In this document: piece after piece, positions 13,643 through 14,337 of the stretch
How the letters are laid out: each line of letters starts with the position of its first letter
Numbering within the stretch: position 1 is the first letter of the stretch
Assembly: GCA_017849315.1 (NCBI GenBank)
Contig: JAFIHQ010000084.1
Location: 1-14,337 of the forward strand
Source of the DNA: Treponema sp.
GTDB taxonomy: Bacteria > Spirochaetota > Spirochaetia > Treponematales > Rectinemataceae
DNA: 14,337 nucleotides
Direction of reading: 5' to 3'
Program-made: the position numbers and the translations under genes
The notes under the pieces: generated by a model
The model's database searches: none
Seen by the model: the letters and a program-made list of their open reading frames with translations, nothing else
Told to the model about the DNA's origin: nothing

Positions 13643-14337
13643 CTATATCTTGCGCCCCAAATGACTCATCATGAAGTCGCCTATTTCCTCCAGAGCGTCT
13701 TCGGCCTGAGGAGTGACACCCACCTGATCCGCAAAACCATGGCTAAGTCCTTTGTACCGAATCAGCCTTACCTCGACACCAGAATCGTTCAGTTTATGGG
13801 CATAACGATCGTCCTCGACCCGCAAAAAGTCGAATTCGCCCAGAAGGATGATGGTGGGCGGCATGCCGGCAAGATCGCCCAATAGGGGGCTGAGATAAGG
13901 CTGTGTCGCATCTTCGACGCCCAAGTACTCGCTCATGGAAGGCCGGCCAAGGCTATACACCATCCCGTCTAGCATACCATTGAGAAGCTTTGCGTGTTTG
14001 GGCGACACTTCGTATACGGCGCGGGCTGCCTGCATGTTCTCCATCGAATGGGCAAGATCGACTACGGGATACAGCAGCGCTTCCGCCTTGATTTTGCGGG
14101 TTGTCCCGTCGCGAAGGCTGTCGTCCCGGTCGCGCATCGCGCAGACTGTCGCATAATTTCCGCCGGCGCTGTCTCCGCAGATGCAAATTCGTTCCGGGTC
14201 TCCGCCAAACGATGTGGCATTCCGATAAATCCACTGCAACACCGCGTAACAATCGTCGAGCCCCGCGGGGTACGGATTCTCCGGCGCAAGGCGATAGCCC
14301 ACCTGTACGGCGACACAGCCTGTTTTCTCCACGACGA
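13643..14337 (-). CDS. Alpha/beta-hydrolase esterase of the hormone-sensitive-lipase type, 5' end cut
   Basis: The C-terminal about 230 residues of an HSL-family (type IV) carboxylesterase; the start and the HGGG oxyanion-hole motif lie beyond the right edge. Counting from the codon at 14332, the visible parts are VGYRLAPENPYPAGLDD (11-27, the region just after the oxyanion loop), the nucleophile Ser55 in GDSAGG (54-58), Asp168 in GEFDFLRVED and His198 in GLSHGF. The full catalytic triad is therefore present. It would act on short acyl esters in the cytosol. The downstream GH3 gene begins 27 bases after its stop on the same strand, which suggests it removes acyl groups from glycosides that the GH3 enzyme then cleaves; that is inference. 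Confidence 0.9.
   Translation of the reverse strand, partial: VVEKTGCVAVQVGYRLAPENPYPAGLDDCYAVLQWIYRNATSFGGDPERICICGDSAGGNYATVCAMRDRDDSLRDGTTRKIKAEALLYPVVDLAHSMENMQAARAVYEVSPKHAKLLNGMLDGMVYSLGRPSMSEYLGVEDATQPYLSPLLGDLAGMPPTIILLGEFDFLRVEDDRYAHKLNDSGVEVRLIRYKGLSHGFADQVGVTPQAEDALEEIGDFMMSHLGRKI

Overview
This window is a compact stretch of bacterial chromosome of moderate GC content. It holds thirteen complete protein genes of usual length, two partial genes cut by the window edges, and one apparent gene remnant. No rRNA, tRNA, CRISPR array, insertion sequence or origin is visible. The 5' lipoprotein has a lipobox signal peptide and a chitobiase-C-terminal-like domain. Together with a cytosolic GH3 beta-glucosidase, strong AGGAGG ribosome binding sites and an accessory set of small detoxification-type enzymes, this suggests an anaerobic fermentative bacterium, possibly a spirochaete (Treponema/Rectinema-like). 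That assignment is an inference and is weak.

Layout: the left edge (minus strand) carries the first 15 codons of a pyridoxamine-phosphate-oxidase-family gene and its promoter. Next, also on the minus strand, comes a large AT-richer lipoprotein gene (242-2203). A divergent sigma70-like promoter then drives a mazEF toxin-antitoxin pair (2422-2996). A nitroreductase-family gene and a small hypothetical gene follow (3113-4182).

A good promoter (4255-4283) precedes a four-gene plus-strand cluster (4366-7797): a 12-helix membrane protein made by tandem duplication, an acetoacetate-decarboxylase-family enzyme, a short-chain dehydrogenase and a DinB-fold protein. The cluster is followed by a stem-loop and then a vapBC toxin-antitoxin pair. 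The vapBC promoter is embedded in a perfect inverted repeat. A metallo-beta-lactamase-fold hydrolase starts 21 bases after vapC and may be cotranscribed with it.

Further right are an antisense remnant resembling the C-terminal end of another antitoxin, an alpha/beta-hydrolase, and a DPH6-type ATP pyrophosphatase. The latter converges, with a 5-base gap, on a minus-strand pair: a hormone-sensitive-lipase-type esterase (cut by the right edge) followed by a GH3 beta-glucosidase.

The most interesting unit is the cluster at 4366-7797, in which an uncharacterised duplicated membrane protein is tied to an ADC-fold enzyme and an NAD(H)-type dehydrogenase. It could be a small carbonyl- or ketone-handling module. 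The substrate cannot be read from the sequence. The rest is best described as an accessory island of toxin-antitoxin genes and small detoxification or salvage enzymes.
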